Shown here piece by piece: positions 41,493 through 52,853 of a stretch of DNA of 64,000 nucleotides. The notes below the pieces were generated by a model. The model did not search any database and was not told the DNA's origin. It worked only from the letters and a program-made list of their open reading frames with translations. The stretch is from contig CM055112.1 in assembly GCA_029204225.1 (NCBI GenBank), forward strand, positions 42,894,311 to 42,958,310, given 5' to 3'. Origin of the DNA: Diphasiastrum complanatum (taxonomy: Eukaryota > Streptophyta > Lycopodiopsida > Lycopodiales > Lycopodiaceae). The position numbers and the translations under genes are program-made. The stretch's first letter is position 1. The number at the start of each line of letters is the position of its first letter.

Positions 41493-42325
41493 CTGTGAAA
41501 AATGCAAAAATAAGCTCGGTAGAGGCCGAAAATCTTGTATATAGATAAACACACATGTGTGGAGCCTGTTCCCACGTGTGAAAATAGTTTACTTGTCATG
41601 TACCATAATCATGTAGGTTGTACATATGATTTAATTCAAGTTCTAGTGGCTAAAAAGGCCAAAAACTAGTTTTCTAGACATATGACACATGGCTTCAGTC
41701 TATTGCTTGCATGAGCCAAATCCTTTGGTTAGGTGTCACATCCCATGTGTAGAGGACAGCTCACATGTGTGGAATAAGCTGAAGTAGACGAATTTTGACT
41801 TCTAGAAGATTTTCAAGTAGATCTCCATATAGAAGGAAAATGGACCAAAAGTGCTCAAAATAGAAGGTTTTGTCCAAGTGTCAGTTTTGCATGATGAATC
41901 ATCATATGACAAAGCACCTTCACATATGTGGGATCAAAGGGATGATCAGTACCAAGAGCTCTCACTTATTGTATATATAGAGCCACATTTGGCCATAATC
42001 ATTGTGAGACACCAATCTTGGTTTTGGAAGCAATTTTGAGTGATTCTCTCCATTTGTCTACATTTGTTTTGATTGTTTTGAGGTTCTATCAATGTGTACT
42101 TGATTTTCAGGTTGGAGTCCATACTCAGACAATGTTTCACACGTGTGAAACCAGAAAGTACACCTACCTTCAATTAATGATTGTTCTTGTTAGGATTTTG
42201 TGTCTAGAATTGATCTAGATCGATCTTAATCTCAAGTAGATTGATAGATCAAGTAATCTGACAACCAATCCCTCTTGAGGATCAGATTAGGATTCACCCT
42301 TGGTCCTTTTTGTACTTTTTGCACA
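41493..42325 (+). mobile_element. CoP 5' LTR
   Basis: 833 bp, TGTGAAAAATGC...ACTTTTTGCACA, preceded by AAAAC (TSD). Near-identical (minus strand) to 53,462-54,272 apart from a small deletion. Two CACACGTGTG/CACATGTGTG palindromes near 41,552 and 41,574, and TTTCACACGTGTGAAAC near 42,133. Confidence 0.9.
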
Positions 42326-43725
42326 TGGTATCAGAGCCTAGTACAAGAGGTTTTGTTGAAATTGATAGGGTTAATCCAAATCAAAGCCAAAATTAGCAGT
42401 TTTTTGGAAACTAGTTAAATTTTGGGTAGCGAGTTGGATTTGATAGATATTCTCAAAAATTTTGGACCAGAACTTGTTGTGGGCTGTAGGAACCCTTTTC
42501 ACACGTGTGAGACCGTACAGCTCCGGTTTTGGCTGAGAAAATTCAAAAATTTGTACAATTTGACTCACACACCCAATTTGAGAGATTTTTGGTGCAAGAT
42601 CAAACATTTTCTATAGAGAATCTAATCCCTTGATTAGTTCTTGGATTAGATCAGACAAGAAATTAAATTTGAAGCTTGAAGTAGGTGCATTAATAGATCA
42701 TCTCTGATTTTTTGAGTGCATATTGAAGTTGAGAGAGATTTTGCTCAAAATCATAGATTAAGGAGTGATATGCAAGGTGAGAGGCTGAAATCCATTGTAC
42801 CATCACTCTAGATTTGTTCAAGAGTGATAGGGTCAAGTTTAGAAGCATCAATTTGCTAGAAAACATCTTTGGATCCGTCCTCCAAGTGAAACCTTTGAGA
42901 GTTTCTAGTGCATATAGAGCATCTATGCAAATCTTTTGTAGAATTTGACATAGATTGGCTTAAATTGAGAGTTCTAGAAAATAGATTGAGATCCAAGTCA
43001 CATTGTTCAACTTTACTCAATTTGTTTGAGTGATTGTAAGGTTTGAAAAGAGTCATTAAGGTGTCTATGGCAAATGTGTAGAGAGAGATCCAATTTTCTA
43101 AGAGTTCTTTCCTTTGTAGAGGGCAAGATCTAGAAGCTCATTATGTGTTGTTATTGGTGGAGAGTTTGTCTCTTCCTAGGTGATCAAATCTTTCTAAGTG
43201 GCATTAGCTCTTTGAAGCACAATATCTTAGTGAGAAGAATCACAACTTTTGATTTTTAATTTTATTCCAAGTCTGAAAAAGTAGAGTAATTGGTGGAATC
43301 CAATAGGAGTGATTGAATTCAATTTGTTGAGCAAAAATTGACATAGAATGTATGAAACTCAAATTAGTTCTATTCAACTTTCTTTGTGAGAGTGTGAGGG
43401 TCAATTTGTGATCCCATTGGATGTCTAGAATGAGGAGGAGTCCATATTTGAGTATGGTTGAGATCTTTGTGAATCTCTAGTTGTCTAATTTTTTAGCTTT
43501 GTGAAAAATTGGTGGTATAGTTTGTTTTCAAATCAAATCAAATTCATCCTAAATCTCAAGAGTGAGATTATTTGGGTCAAGAGTGAGTCCAAAAGAAGTG
43601 ATTAAGTTTGATTTTCATGTGTTTGAAACAAAATCCATCTTTTGTTCAAGAATCTCAAGTGTTGAGAGAACTAGTCAAGTGAAAAGGAAAATCTAGGTGT
43701 CAAATCTTTTTCATCTCCATTTCTA
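42326..43725 (+). other. CoP primer site and long leader
   Basis: TGGTATCAGAGCC (42,326-42,338) is the tRNA-iMet PBS. The following ~1.39 kb has no long frame and includes TTCACACGTGTGAGACC near 42,500 and repeated TTTGTGAGAG / CAAATC motifs. It ends at the inversion breakpoint where GyA RT begins on the other strand. Confidence 0.75.
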
Positions 43726-43734
43726 GTAGCATTT

Positions 43735-45464
43735 AGTTCTCTAAAATCTTGACAAACTCTAATCTTGCCCGTCTTCTTCTTAGGTACTATACCTATTGGT
43801 GATACCCACTCATTGCTTAGAACTAGATATATAATACCCGCTCTAAGACATCTATCTAATTCGTCTTTTACTAATAAGGAGTACTTTGGATTCAATCTAT
43901 ATTGACGTTGTCTAGCAGGTATTGTTCCCTGAATGAGATCTATTCTATGTTCGTCCCATTTAATTGCTATTCCTATTAAATCATCCATCAACCAAGCAAA
44001 GATGTTTTGGTATTTTTGAAGAAGCAATATATACTCTTCACGTTCTTGGTCCGATTGGTGTTTATATAGATTCAAAGTCTTACCTTTATTAATTTCTATT
44101 TCTAGATAATTTGTTTTATCTACCATCCCCTCGATCAGACTTGCTCTAGTTCCACCCAGAACTTCTCTTGACTCGAATGTTGTCGATATTTCTTCTTTCT
44201 CGTCAATCTCATAGCATTCTATGAAATTGATCCATGATTCAGCATGTCTAGCTAACTCCTCACCCCATCTCAAAAGGTGACCCCCTATTGGACTGGCTAT
44301 GAGAATACTTGGAAAAAATATCTGTTTGGTAGACCAATTTATAATAGCATCTGCTTGATATAACCATGGTCTTCCAATTAATATTGAATAAGGTGGTGTA
44401 TCTATTGGATCTATGACAAGAAAATTCATAACAAACGTCACTGTCTCTATAATTACGTTAATACCTCTTAGCTCACCTACTGGTATACCTTTAGTCGCGT
44501 CTGCTAAATGGATTTCATGATAAGTTATAGGCTGTATCTGGTTCTCTAATCCTAATTCTTTAACCATTGTTTTCGTTACTAGATTGATACTGGATCCTGA
44601 GTCTATTAGTATTCTATCTATAGTCTGATCTCCTATGATTGCACTAATCTCTGGAACTCCACAATCTCCTCTATCTACATATTCTACTCTATTACAGTAT
44701 GCAGGTATACTTAGTGTGACTAACTTCTCCCCTTCCTCAGTCCCTACTAACTGAAGCCCTTCTTCCTCTAAAGTATAGCTCGAGGAAGATGTAGGTGTCT
44801 CGCCTTCGTACTTATCTTTTTTCCATGATATGAAAATTCTTTTATGTCTTTTTCCTATCGGTGTCTCCATCTGGCCTCTGAAGGTAATCTCTTTTTTCTT
44901 CCAGTGGGTTATAACATCGGCCTGATAGAGCCATGGCATTCCTAATAACACTTTATATGTCGATTGTCTCATGGTTTTTAATACTATAAAATCCATAAGA
45001 ATCTTATAGTCTCCAATATAAACTGCGACCTGAGATAGTTCTCGTATTGGTGATCTTCTAGTTGCATTGGCTAACCTTAAATGTCTTAAAGTGGGTGCTA
45101 TTCTATGATGAATGCCTAATTCATATGTCGTTTCTTCCGTCATTATATTTACACTAGATCCAGAATCTATGGGTACATTATCTAAGATGCAGCCATTAAT
45201 TACTATCTGAATCTCTGGTTGGCCTTCATCACCGTAATTAACTAATCCTAAGTTGATTACTGGTAACTTTGCTTTTCTTCTCTTTTTATTTTGCAAGAAT
45301 TGCTTAATTTCTTTCTTATAATATTGGTTATTGTCTAATAACTGTTTAAAATTTATATTAGGCATTCTAGAAACAAGGTCTTCTACAATATTATAAGAAC
45401 AGTTTCTAAGTAGTGACAGATCTCTAGGTATCTCGCTACTTGTAACTGGATCTGAAAATGTCAC
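43735..45464 (-). pseudogene. GyA polyprotein: two retropepsin domains plus RT start
   Basis: Open minus-strand frame (from M at 45,464; the true gag-pol frame enters from upstream). Residues ~24-44 SYNIVEDLVSRMPNINFKQL; first aspartic protease with DSGSS at 100-104, a beta stretch LRLANATRRSPIREL and VLLGMPWLYQADV at 172-184; a ~90-residue acidic/basic linker; second protease with DSGSS at 288-292, HLADATKGIPVGEL and ILIGRPWLYQADA at 361-373; then RT N-terminus with VSPIGIVPKKKTGKIRVCQD ending at the DFRELNA block. Both proteases keep the catalytic Asp and the hydrophobic-Gly strand. The usual Gypsy layout has one. RT is truncated at the inversion breakpoint; the last ~20 codons of the frame are foreign. 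Confidence 0.88.
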
Positions 45465-45872
45465 TTTCTTAACTTGTCTAGTTTCTTCGTCTAAAAGCTT
45501 CTTAGCTTCTGAACTAATATCAACATCATAATGATTTCCATTAGACTTATCAAGACTTAATTCTTTATTACTAGGAATTTTACTATCTGTTCTGCGAACT
45601 TCGCATTTTCTATCACGTTTTTCGTAGTTTTCGCAATTTTCGCCTTAGTTTTCTTCTTATCTTTAAGTGTTAAAGAGTCTTTACTACTTCTTGTAGTTAC
45701 TTTATTTATCTTTTTCTCTAAATCTGGCCATTGATGATCTTGATCTAATAATTCAAACTCTACTTCTATCCTCTAAACTATCATGTCAGTGTTGGTCTTA
45801 GATTGCCGAAGGTCGTCTTCCCTAGGTGAGTTTACAAATCTTGGTTTAGACCGTGGCTATCGTGACTAAGGA
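45465..45872 (-). pseudogene. GyA gag-protease linker
   Basis: Continues the same element upstream: a readable frame with FELLDQDHQWPDLEKKINKV and a lysine-rich stretch, with one TAG at ~45,776 and a small frameshift before the 45,464 frame. Cut at 45,872 by CoN; resumes at 49,262 (zinc knuckles). Confidence 0.65.
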
Positions 45873-46571
45873 TGTGAAAGTACTATACTTTAGGACCATA
45901 AATGGATCTACAAAAGATCCACAAGAGTGATTGGATGCTTGCTTAACAATCTATCAAAAAACTAGACACAAAAAAGTTGATCTAGATTGGCAATTTGACA
46001 AACAACAAGCATTAACAGTCAAAAGCATTGATAAACATTGTATTTGGAGCCCACACGTGTGTAATACAGGCTGTAGTACGGCCTTCAACCTGAGAAACAA
46101 GTAGAAATTGATTTGGTTTCATTTGGATCACAAAAACTCAATGTACATAGTGAACTAGCTTGAGATTGCCAATGAGCTCCAAAAATTTTCTATCTTCTCA
46201 CTATGGAGAGAGGGAATACATACCAAATTCGACTTCCTTCTTGAAGTTAGGTGGATTTCCAGCATGTAATAAGGAAGTTAACTCACTCTCCTTGACCTAA
46301 AATGAAACCCTAGTCCATTTCCTAGAGTTATGCTTGGTAGGTAGCTAGTTGGTCAAATTTTCACCTTAAACTTAGGTGTAGGTCCTATAAAGTAGGGATG
46401 ACCACCAAATATACATGACCAACTCTCTTGACTTGACCTAACCTACATTAGGATGGGTTCCTCACGTGGCATCATGGCCTCACATGTGTGGGACCCACTT
46501 GTGTACACAATTTACACTATTCTACATGGTTTTTGATCAAGCTAGATTTGCCAATTTTTGGCAATTCTTCA
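45873..46571 (-). mobile_element. CoN 3' LTR
   Basis: 699 bp, plus strand TGTGAAAGTACTATAC...AATTCTTCA, preceded (minus sense) by the purine tract GAGGAGGAGTC. ACACACGTGTG-type palindrome near 46,052. Confidence 0.85.
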
Positions 46572-46783
46572 GACTCCTCCTCAAATTTAGCTTGATTTAT
46601 TTACAGCTCTCTTGATAGATGAATGAAAGCTTTTAGAAGTGTCTAAAAAATCCAGCTACAAACAAGGAACTTTTGAGACTCCAATAGAGAATGATGTCCA
46701 TGAAGGATCTTTCACCACCTCTTAGAGGATCCCTTACAAGATGTTCCATAAATGTGTCTATATACATGTAGCACACTTCAAAA

Positions 46784-47944
46784 CTAAACATCATGCCAAG
46801 CCATGGATTCCAAGGCATTTTGTGCACTTGAAGATACATCAACTAAACTATTAAGTGCATACATAATGTTGCCAGAGACAACTTGCCTTGATTGATCCAT
46901 ATGATTGAGCTTAGATGGCTCCATCTTGATACTCAAGGTTCTTCTTGGAGTCCTCGGGTCTTGAGCTTGATCCTCCACTTGACTTGCCTCCAAAACATCA
47001 ATGAATTGAATAAGGTGTTGATCCAAAGGTGCTTCTTCAAGTTTACAAATCTTCCACTCTTGAAAGATCACATTTCCACCATTGACAAATTCTTTGGCTG
47101 AAAACAAGTAGATTATACAATCTCTACTTGAAGAGCAAAACACTACCATTATTCCTATGATTGAAATAGGATAATATTTGGTCCTTACATTGTAATGATC
47201 ATGCTCAAAGCATGTGGACCCAAAGATTTCCAATACAAATGATGTTTCATCTTTTATGACACTATTCAAACTATTACAAAAATAGTTATCCAATGAAATT
47301 GCTTTATCAACAACAAATGGAGATTTGAAAGCATCTAATTTCATTGTCTTGTCATAAAGAGTACTAAACACCATAGATATTAAAGATAAGCAACAAGTCA
47401 CTCCGTGTCTACTAATACTATCTAAAAAGTATTCAAAGATAGTAGACTCTCCAATGCTCACCACTTTTGCAAGATGCACACTTGAATGGACAATTTGCAT
47501 GCAATTTGATGACTTGGCCATTGTCATTGAGGACTCCCTTGGAACTCTCATGCTTTGAGACTGATCCTCAAGATCTTCCTCCTTTTGATGCTCCTCCTCA
47601 ATGCAAGCAAGATCACACTTTGCCAAGATCTCCTCTTGAGTGATCTCCTGCTTTGCCAAGCTCATTCTTTCAAAAGCAACACTAGCTTCCAACTTAAACA
47701 ATCTTCCATGTTTAAATCCCTTTGCAATGCAAATATCATTCTTCAAGATGAAGAAAACACCATGCTTAAAGTGGACATCCAAACCACTTTCTAAGAGTAG
47801 ACCAACACTAAGCATATTCTTGGTGATTGATGGTACATAAAGGACATTTTCTAGATCCATGCATTTTGAGGATTCTAGACACAAAGAGATGGTGCCAACA
47901 CCATCTATCCTACACTCTTCATCATTTGCAGTAAAGACAAACTT
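46784..47944 (-). pseudogene. CoN protease end and decayed integrase region
   Basis: Frame from ~47,944 through 46,784, near-identical to copy 1 where they overlap (LENVLYVPSITKNMLSVGLL; IVHSSVHLAKV; FEYFLDSIS). Beyond copy 1's deletion it continues to EIFGSTCFEHDHYNVRTKYY, VVFCSSSRDCIIYLFSAKEF and GGNVIFQEWK, matching in order the integrase C-term of CoF (CRIFGCTCFVN ... VFVGYSEVSKAYKVYIPSTK ... RDVIFHEE). It ends LESMAWHDV. DDE residues are absent and RT never follows. 366 codons without a stop. Confidence 0.75.
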
Positions 47945-48829
47945 TTAAGTAGCATTGAGAGAGTGTAAGGTTGAAAAAAAGTCCTTTTCACAAGACATGT
48001 GAGAGCTAGCCCCACTGTCGATCCACCAATTGTCTCTTGAATTGCCATTGCTTGTTGGTGAGGATGTAGATGCCATCAAGAATACATCTACTTCATCCTC
48101 CTCCTCCTCCTTTGCAAGGTTTCCTTGTTTGTCCTCCTCCACTTGTGCTCTTAGTCTCTTGTAGCATTCAAATGCATAATGCCCCTTCTTTCCACAAAAG
48201 AAGCATTTTTGCTTTGACTTGTCCTTTGAGCTTGATGCATCATCCTCTTCTTTGGCCTCCTTTGGATGCTTCTTCTTTCCATTGGTCTTCTTTTTGCCCT
48301 TGAATGAGAAATTGGCTTTCTCATCACCATCCTGCAAAGACAAGGAGCTCATCCTAAATTTTGCATGGAGCATCCTACACTCTTCAGCCACTAATACACT
48401 GTGAAGTTTTTCTATAGCTGGCAAAGTGTCTTGGATGGCAAAACTTTGGACCAAATTTGCAAAGTCATCTCCTAGACCATTAAGAACAATTTGTACAAGC
48501 TCTCCATCATGACTCTTCTCTCCAATGGAAGCCAACTCCCTATTTAGAGACTTGATTCTGAGTACATAATCATGTGCACTCTCCTCACTTCTCTTCATGC
48601 TTTGCAAAATATGATTTCTAAGCATGAGTACTCTTGAAGTGTTACTAGATTCATAGATTGATTTTAAAGACTCCCAAGTCTCTTTAGCATTAGTACATGC
48701 TGATACTTCTCTCAACAAATCATTGACATTCATCTTCACACAATGAAGTGCAAGCCTAGATCTCTTCTTGTATCTAGCTAACTCCTGTGCACCTATTGAT
48801 TTGGTTTCATTTGGATCACAAAAACTCAA
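47945..48829 (-). pseudogene. CoN Gag-protease with LTR-derived start
   Basis: Starts MSFCDPNETKSIGAQELARY: the first ~11 codons are 5' LTR sequence fused in frame to gag at GAQELARY. Then UBN2-like Gag core, CCHC knuckle CFFCGKKGHYAFEC (~48,200) and DSGASSHM (~48,010). A small indel at ~47,945 stops the frame before the rest of the protease. 294 codons. Confidence 0.8.
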
Positions 48830-49261
48830 TGTACATAGTGAACTAGCTTGAGATTGCCAATGAGCTCCAAAAATTTTCTATCTTCTCACTATGGAGAGAG
48901 GGAATACATACCAAATTCGACTTCCTTCTTGAAGTTAGGTGGATTTTTAGCATGTAATAAGGAAGCTAATTCACTCTCCTTGACCTAAAATGAAACCCTA
49001 GTCTATTTCCTAGAGTTTTGCTTGATAGGTAGCTAGTTGGTCAGATTTTCACCTTAAACTTAGGTGTAGGTCCTATAAAGTAGGGATGACCACCAAATAG
49101 ACATGACCAACTCTCTTGACTTGACCTAACCTACATTAGGATGGGTTTCCCATGTGGCATCATGGCCTCACATGTGTGGGACCCACTTGTGTACACAATT
49201 TACACTATTCTACATGGTTTTTGATCAAGCTAGATTTGCCAATTTTTGGCAATTCTTCACA
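48797..49261 (-). mobile_element. CoN 5' LTR, residual
   Basis: First ~465 bp of the LTR (minus sense TGTGAAGAATTGCC...), then an abrupt fusion to gag. No PBS remains. Confidence 0.85.
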
Positions 49262-49759
49262 GAGGACATTCAGCTGTGACATGCCCTTCGCCTTTACCAT
49301 TAGCATAGAGCAGCACATATCCTGCTGATCTCCTGGGTTCAGGACAATCAGGCAAATAGTGACCCGGGGCTCCGCAATTGTAGCACGAACCCCTTACTCT
49401 AGTCGGTGGAGTGGAATCTTGTGTTCCGTCCCTTCACAAAATAGTGTATTTGTTGACCAATACGTTTTGTTCGGTATCATAGTTTTTTGGTTAGTAGGAG
49501 TTTCAGTATAAGCTACCTCCTCATAATTATTAATCGGACAGAGGAATAGTTCCTCTTCTAAATAATTAGTCTGTAAACTGGGACAGTTGGTCTTACAATG
49601 ACTTTCCTTCCCACAAGCGGTACACCAAACATTGGCATTAGGCTTCGCTTTCTTTCGCTTGGCTTTAACATCAGATATCTGGACTTTCAAGTCACTCATT
49701 TCTCTTGTTAACAGCTCAACACTTTTCCTTAATGGATCCATCTTTTTGGATTTTTTCAT
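49262..49759 (-). pseudogene. GyA Gag C-terminus with zinc knuckles
   Basis: Minus strand: CTACGKESHCKTNC (~49,630) and CYNCGAPGHYLPDC (~49,370), both CCHC nucleocapsid knuckles, the second in a shifted frame; then GKGEGHVTAECP at the CoN insertion. Nucleic-acid binding in the particle. One frameshift at ~49,400. Confidence 0.8.
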
Positions 49760-49849
49760 TCTTTTCTTTCTATTTGAATTTCTATTTTTGGATTTTCTAT
49801 AAGAAGATTCTTCTTCTGATAAAGAAGAATAAAATAAATACTCAAAGGA

Positions 49850-50230
49850 TTATTCGCCACCCACTGAATCAAATTCTGATTCAGACTCAGTAGATGTTTC
49901 AGATTCTTTAAATTTGTGTTTTTTACTAGTTTTTCTTTCATTTCTCCGTCTGCGAGAAATTCGAAAAGTTTCATAATTCTCAGCAGAGGCAATGACATCT
50001 TCCAAAGAAGTCATCAAACCCTGTCGACAATATCGATCCATTCTCTTAGACAAACCACCCAAGAACCATTCATTTTGCATAGGAATTGGATACTGGGCTC
50101 CTAACTTTCTTATTAAATTCTTAACCCTACGAGTATATTTTCTAAGTGATTCCTTTGGCTTTTTCTCAACAGAGTTAAGTCGAGCCAACAATCTAGTGGA
50201 ATATCCTATCTCCCTAAACTGTTTAAGGAA
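49850..50230 (-). pseudogene. GyA Gag middle part
   Basis: LLARLNSVEKKPKESLRKYT through NEWFLGGLSKRMDRYC to SESEFDSVGGE and a stop at 49,850. Collinear with the N-terminal part at 50,809-50,297. Same region as the inverted block at 50-1145. Confidence 0.85.
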
Positions 50231-50296
50231 TGCTGTTTTTAAAGCGTTCCAAGTATTAACTGTTTCCTGTACTAATTGACTGTACCTAATCCTAGC

Positions 50297-50809
50297 CTAC
50301 TTCCGCAGAAAATCTGGCAAAATTCTAACTTTATCCTCATCCGTATGCTCTTTATTTGCTATGGTAATGGATTCAAATTGCGACAAGTAACTATCCACAT
50401 CTTCAAAAGATGATCCCTTAAAGAAATCATATCTGATTTTTGTAGATGTGGGTGGCGCTGGATTAGCCATATTAATAGATGGTGGTGAACTAGATGAACT
50501 TGGAGGATCTGATTCTAAACTTCGCTCAGACAAAGATTCTAAACTTGGTTCGAAAGTAGAATCAGACAAATTTGATTCAGGTAAATATGTAGAACTTGGT
50601 GTTTCAATGGATCTTTCCTCAAATGAATCTACAAATGTTGTAGTAGCGTGTAGAAGATCATTAAATGCTTCAGGTGTTAATCTTGCTCTAACTGGTGAAT
50701 TTTGCAAATTCTGCAAATACAAATTTCTAGACTTCCTACATGCTTCTAAACGATGTGCACGCTCTAAACGCTTCTGTTCAATAGTTGCTTGAGAGTACGT
50801 TCTTGGCAT
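50297..50809 (-). pseudogene. GyA Gag N-terminal part
   Basis: ATG 50,809, MPRTYSQATIEQKRLERAHR, Ser/Pro linker and YDFFKGSSFEDVDSYLSQF. A stop in place of Gln after LRK (50,297) breaks the frame before the ARIWYSQL block. Leader to PBS is 65 bp, the same as in the left copy. Confidence 0.85.
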
Positions 50810-50874
50810 GCATTACATGAGAAACATTCGTAGATGTAATACACTCAAAAATATTGCAAAAGGTGAAATTTATC

Positions 50875-50892
50875 TCCTCGACAATGGCGCCA
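50875..50892 (-). other. Primer-binding site, tRNA-Asp type
   Basis: Plus strand TCCTCGACAATGGCGCCA, 5 bp from the LTR edge; three changes from tRNA-Asp. Confidence 0.8.
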
Positions 50893-50897
50893 AATTA

Positions 50898-51918
50898 TGT
50901 GGTGGCCTAGTCGTTATAGATTTCCACAAAAATGATGAATTATGTAGTATAAAAGGTTTGATCGTTCCTCAAGAGAGAGAATAATCTCATCTTTTGCATG
51001 GTAAATGTATATATGATGGTAAACGGACTGGTATGTATAGAATTCACAACGAATACTACAACGACATAACTGGTTATCCAAAGATATTTGGGTAAATTGG
51101 CATCCAGGAACACCAATGATGAAATGTTTTGGTCAAGGTCTGTGAATGTAAGGATTACTTTATCTTTCAGGCTCTTCAGGCAACAAGGAAACAGTCAGAA
51201 CTGACAACAACTAGCAATTAGATTCAGTAAGCAGAATCACATTAGCTAAGGATTCTTCTTAATCAAACACAGAGAATTAGTCTTTATCACAGAAAGCAAG
51301 CAAAATAGAGCCTCAAACAATCTCGTTATCTAAACACATAGCTCATTCAGAAATAAAAGAAGGTCTGCTAAGAAATGATGCTTAACAGCTTCGGCTAATA
51401 CCCTGCACACATTAACCAGAATTGTTACTTGCTGGTGTCGCCTGAAAATCCATGTTAGAGTAATTGAAATTCAGTATAATATAAGAAATGTGTGTGATGC
51501 AAACAAAATTGTATCACAATCATCCACAGATCATACAGAGTGTGTTCGCACATATGATAAGAAGTAATTCTGTGAAAGATAGCAAAAGGAAAAGAATGCT
51601 GAAGCTATAGGAACTCGCTCTTCTCTCTATTGATGCTCAGCTCTGCATAGAAATGTGTCAGTACAATGGCACGAAGTGTTGACCTTATAAGAACGATCAC
51701 CGGCCTCAATGTCGTTTACGAACCGTTAAATGTTGGTTCTAGACTTCTATTGCATCTCTTTAGAACGTCGCAACTTCTACTTAAAATATGAATTTACAAA
51801 GTGCGAAATATGCCTTTACATGTATTTAGGCACTATAGCACATTTTATGTATATGGAAATTGAAAATTTTTACAATATATGACATAACTCGGATAATGTG
51901 AAATCATAAGTCTCCACA
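50898..51918 (-). mobile_element. GyA 5' LTR
   Basis: 1021 bp, plus strand TGTGGTGGCC...AAGTCTCCACA. The outer flank is CCTCC followed by RepA. Confidence 0.92.
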
Positions 51919-52432
51919 CCTCCATTGCTATTGTTGCATCCAGACTCACGTTTTGGTCTATTGGGCCTCCAGCGCACAGTTCCCTGCTTCCAGCGCACAC
52001 TTCCAGTTCCTGCTCCAGCGCACAACGATGCTCCAACTCCCAATTCTCCAGGCAGTGCTCTAGATCACTCTCAAACTCCCTCCAGCACACCAGCTCTCAA
52101 AAGGTTAGTAACTATAGTTGGAGAGAATGTGGAGAATCATTGAATAGCTACTTCAGAACAGGATGATTCCATCATTTTTGAGCTCTTGCTGCTAATACAT
52201 AACTTCTACAATGTATTTGTATATCACAATACTTCTCTAGATCAATCTAGATTTCTGTGAATAATAGTAGGCTTGTTGTCAATAAGTGAATAATGGTAGT
52301 TTTGTTTTTAGATTTTCTTGAAAAATTTCAGCTCCATCTCAAAATAGGGTATTGTTATGAGTAGATTTGCTGAAAATTTGTTCAATCGTAGTCCTAAACA
52401 TTCTGAAGCACAAAAATCTACAAGAAGCTAAT
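51919..52432 (-). repeat. RepA, flank of GyA
   Basis: Reverse copy of 3385-3895. It begins CCTCCATTGCTATTGTTGC at the LTR edge and ends CTACAAGAAGCTA at 52,432, where it joins CoT gag. In corrected orientation this is the left flank of the GyA insertion. Confidence 0.85.
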
Positions 52433-52840
52433 CCAACTAGTTGCCATCCCACCGTATTGATTGCAGTTGATTGTGAAGGTGCATGACTAGAGCTGCAGTC
52501 CTTACTTCATACTTCTGCTTTAATCTTTCCCATGCTACATGGCTGCTTTTGTAGTCTTCAATCTGCATGAGTAGATCTTCATTTATGGATGAAACGACCA
52601 TTGCACGCTCATCCTTTCTGATCCATTCAATTCTCCTCGAGTCTCCCTCTGGAGGCTACACCTTTGAGAGCTCGATCACCGACCAGATGCCTTCACCCTT
52701 TAGGAGTGTTTTGATTTTGAATTTCCAGATTCTGTAATTTGCGCCATCGAGACTGATTGCTACTCTAGTCTGGATTGTCATAGCCATATTATGTTTTCTG
52801 AAAGAATCACTACTAGGATATCAGTAGTGATAACTTATCA
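52433..52840 (-). pseudogene. CoT Gag N-terminal part
   Basis: From ~52,789: TIQTRVAISLDGANYRIWKF, then SVIELSKV, a stop, WIRKDERAMV, NEDLLMQIEDYKSSHVAWER and LHNQLQSIRWDGNQLD. Copia Gag (DUF4219/UBN2-like). Truncated by RepA. Same protein as 63,034 onward. Confidence 0.8.
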
Positions 52841-52853
52841 GCTCTGATACCAT
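52841..52853 (-). other. CoT primer-binding site, tRNA-iMet
   Basis: Minus strand TGGTATCAGAGCT beside the LTR end. Confidence 0.9.

Larger units (their letters stand above)
45873..49261 (-). mobile_element. CoN copy 2, deleted Copia inside GyA
   Basis: Minus-strand insertion with 3' LTR 45,873-46,571 and residual 5' LTR 48,797-49,261, flanked by AAGGA (45,868-45,872) and GAGGA (49,262-49,266). It lacks the 3' part of the 5' LTR, the PBS, leader and gag N-terminus, a deletion at the opposite end to that in copy 1. It also lacks RT and RNase H. GyA gag and protease lie on either side. Confidence 0.88.

Noticed and set aside
47555-48404. Plus-strand frames (61-79 codons), duplicated near 10.2-11.0 kb
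   Set aside because: Antisense shadows of CoN Gag-protease, conserved only because the sense frame is.
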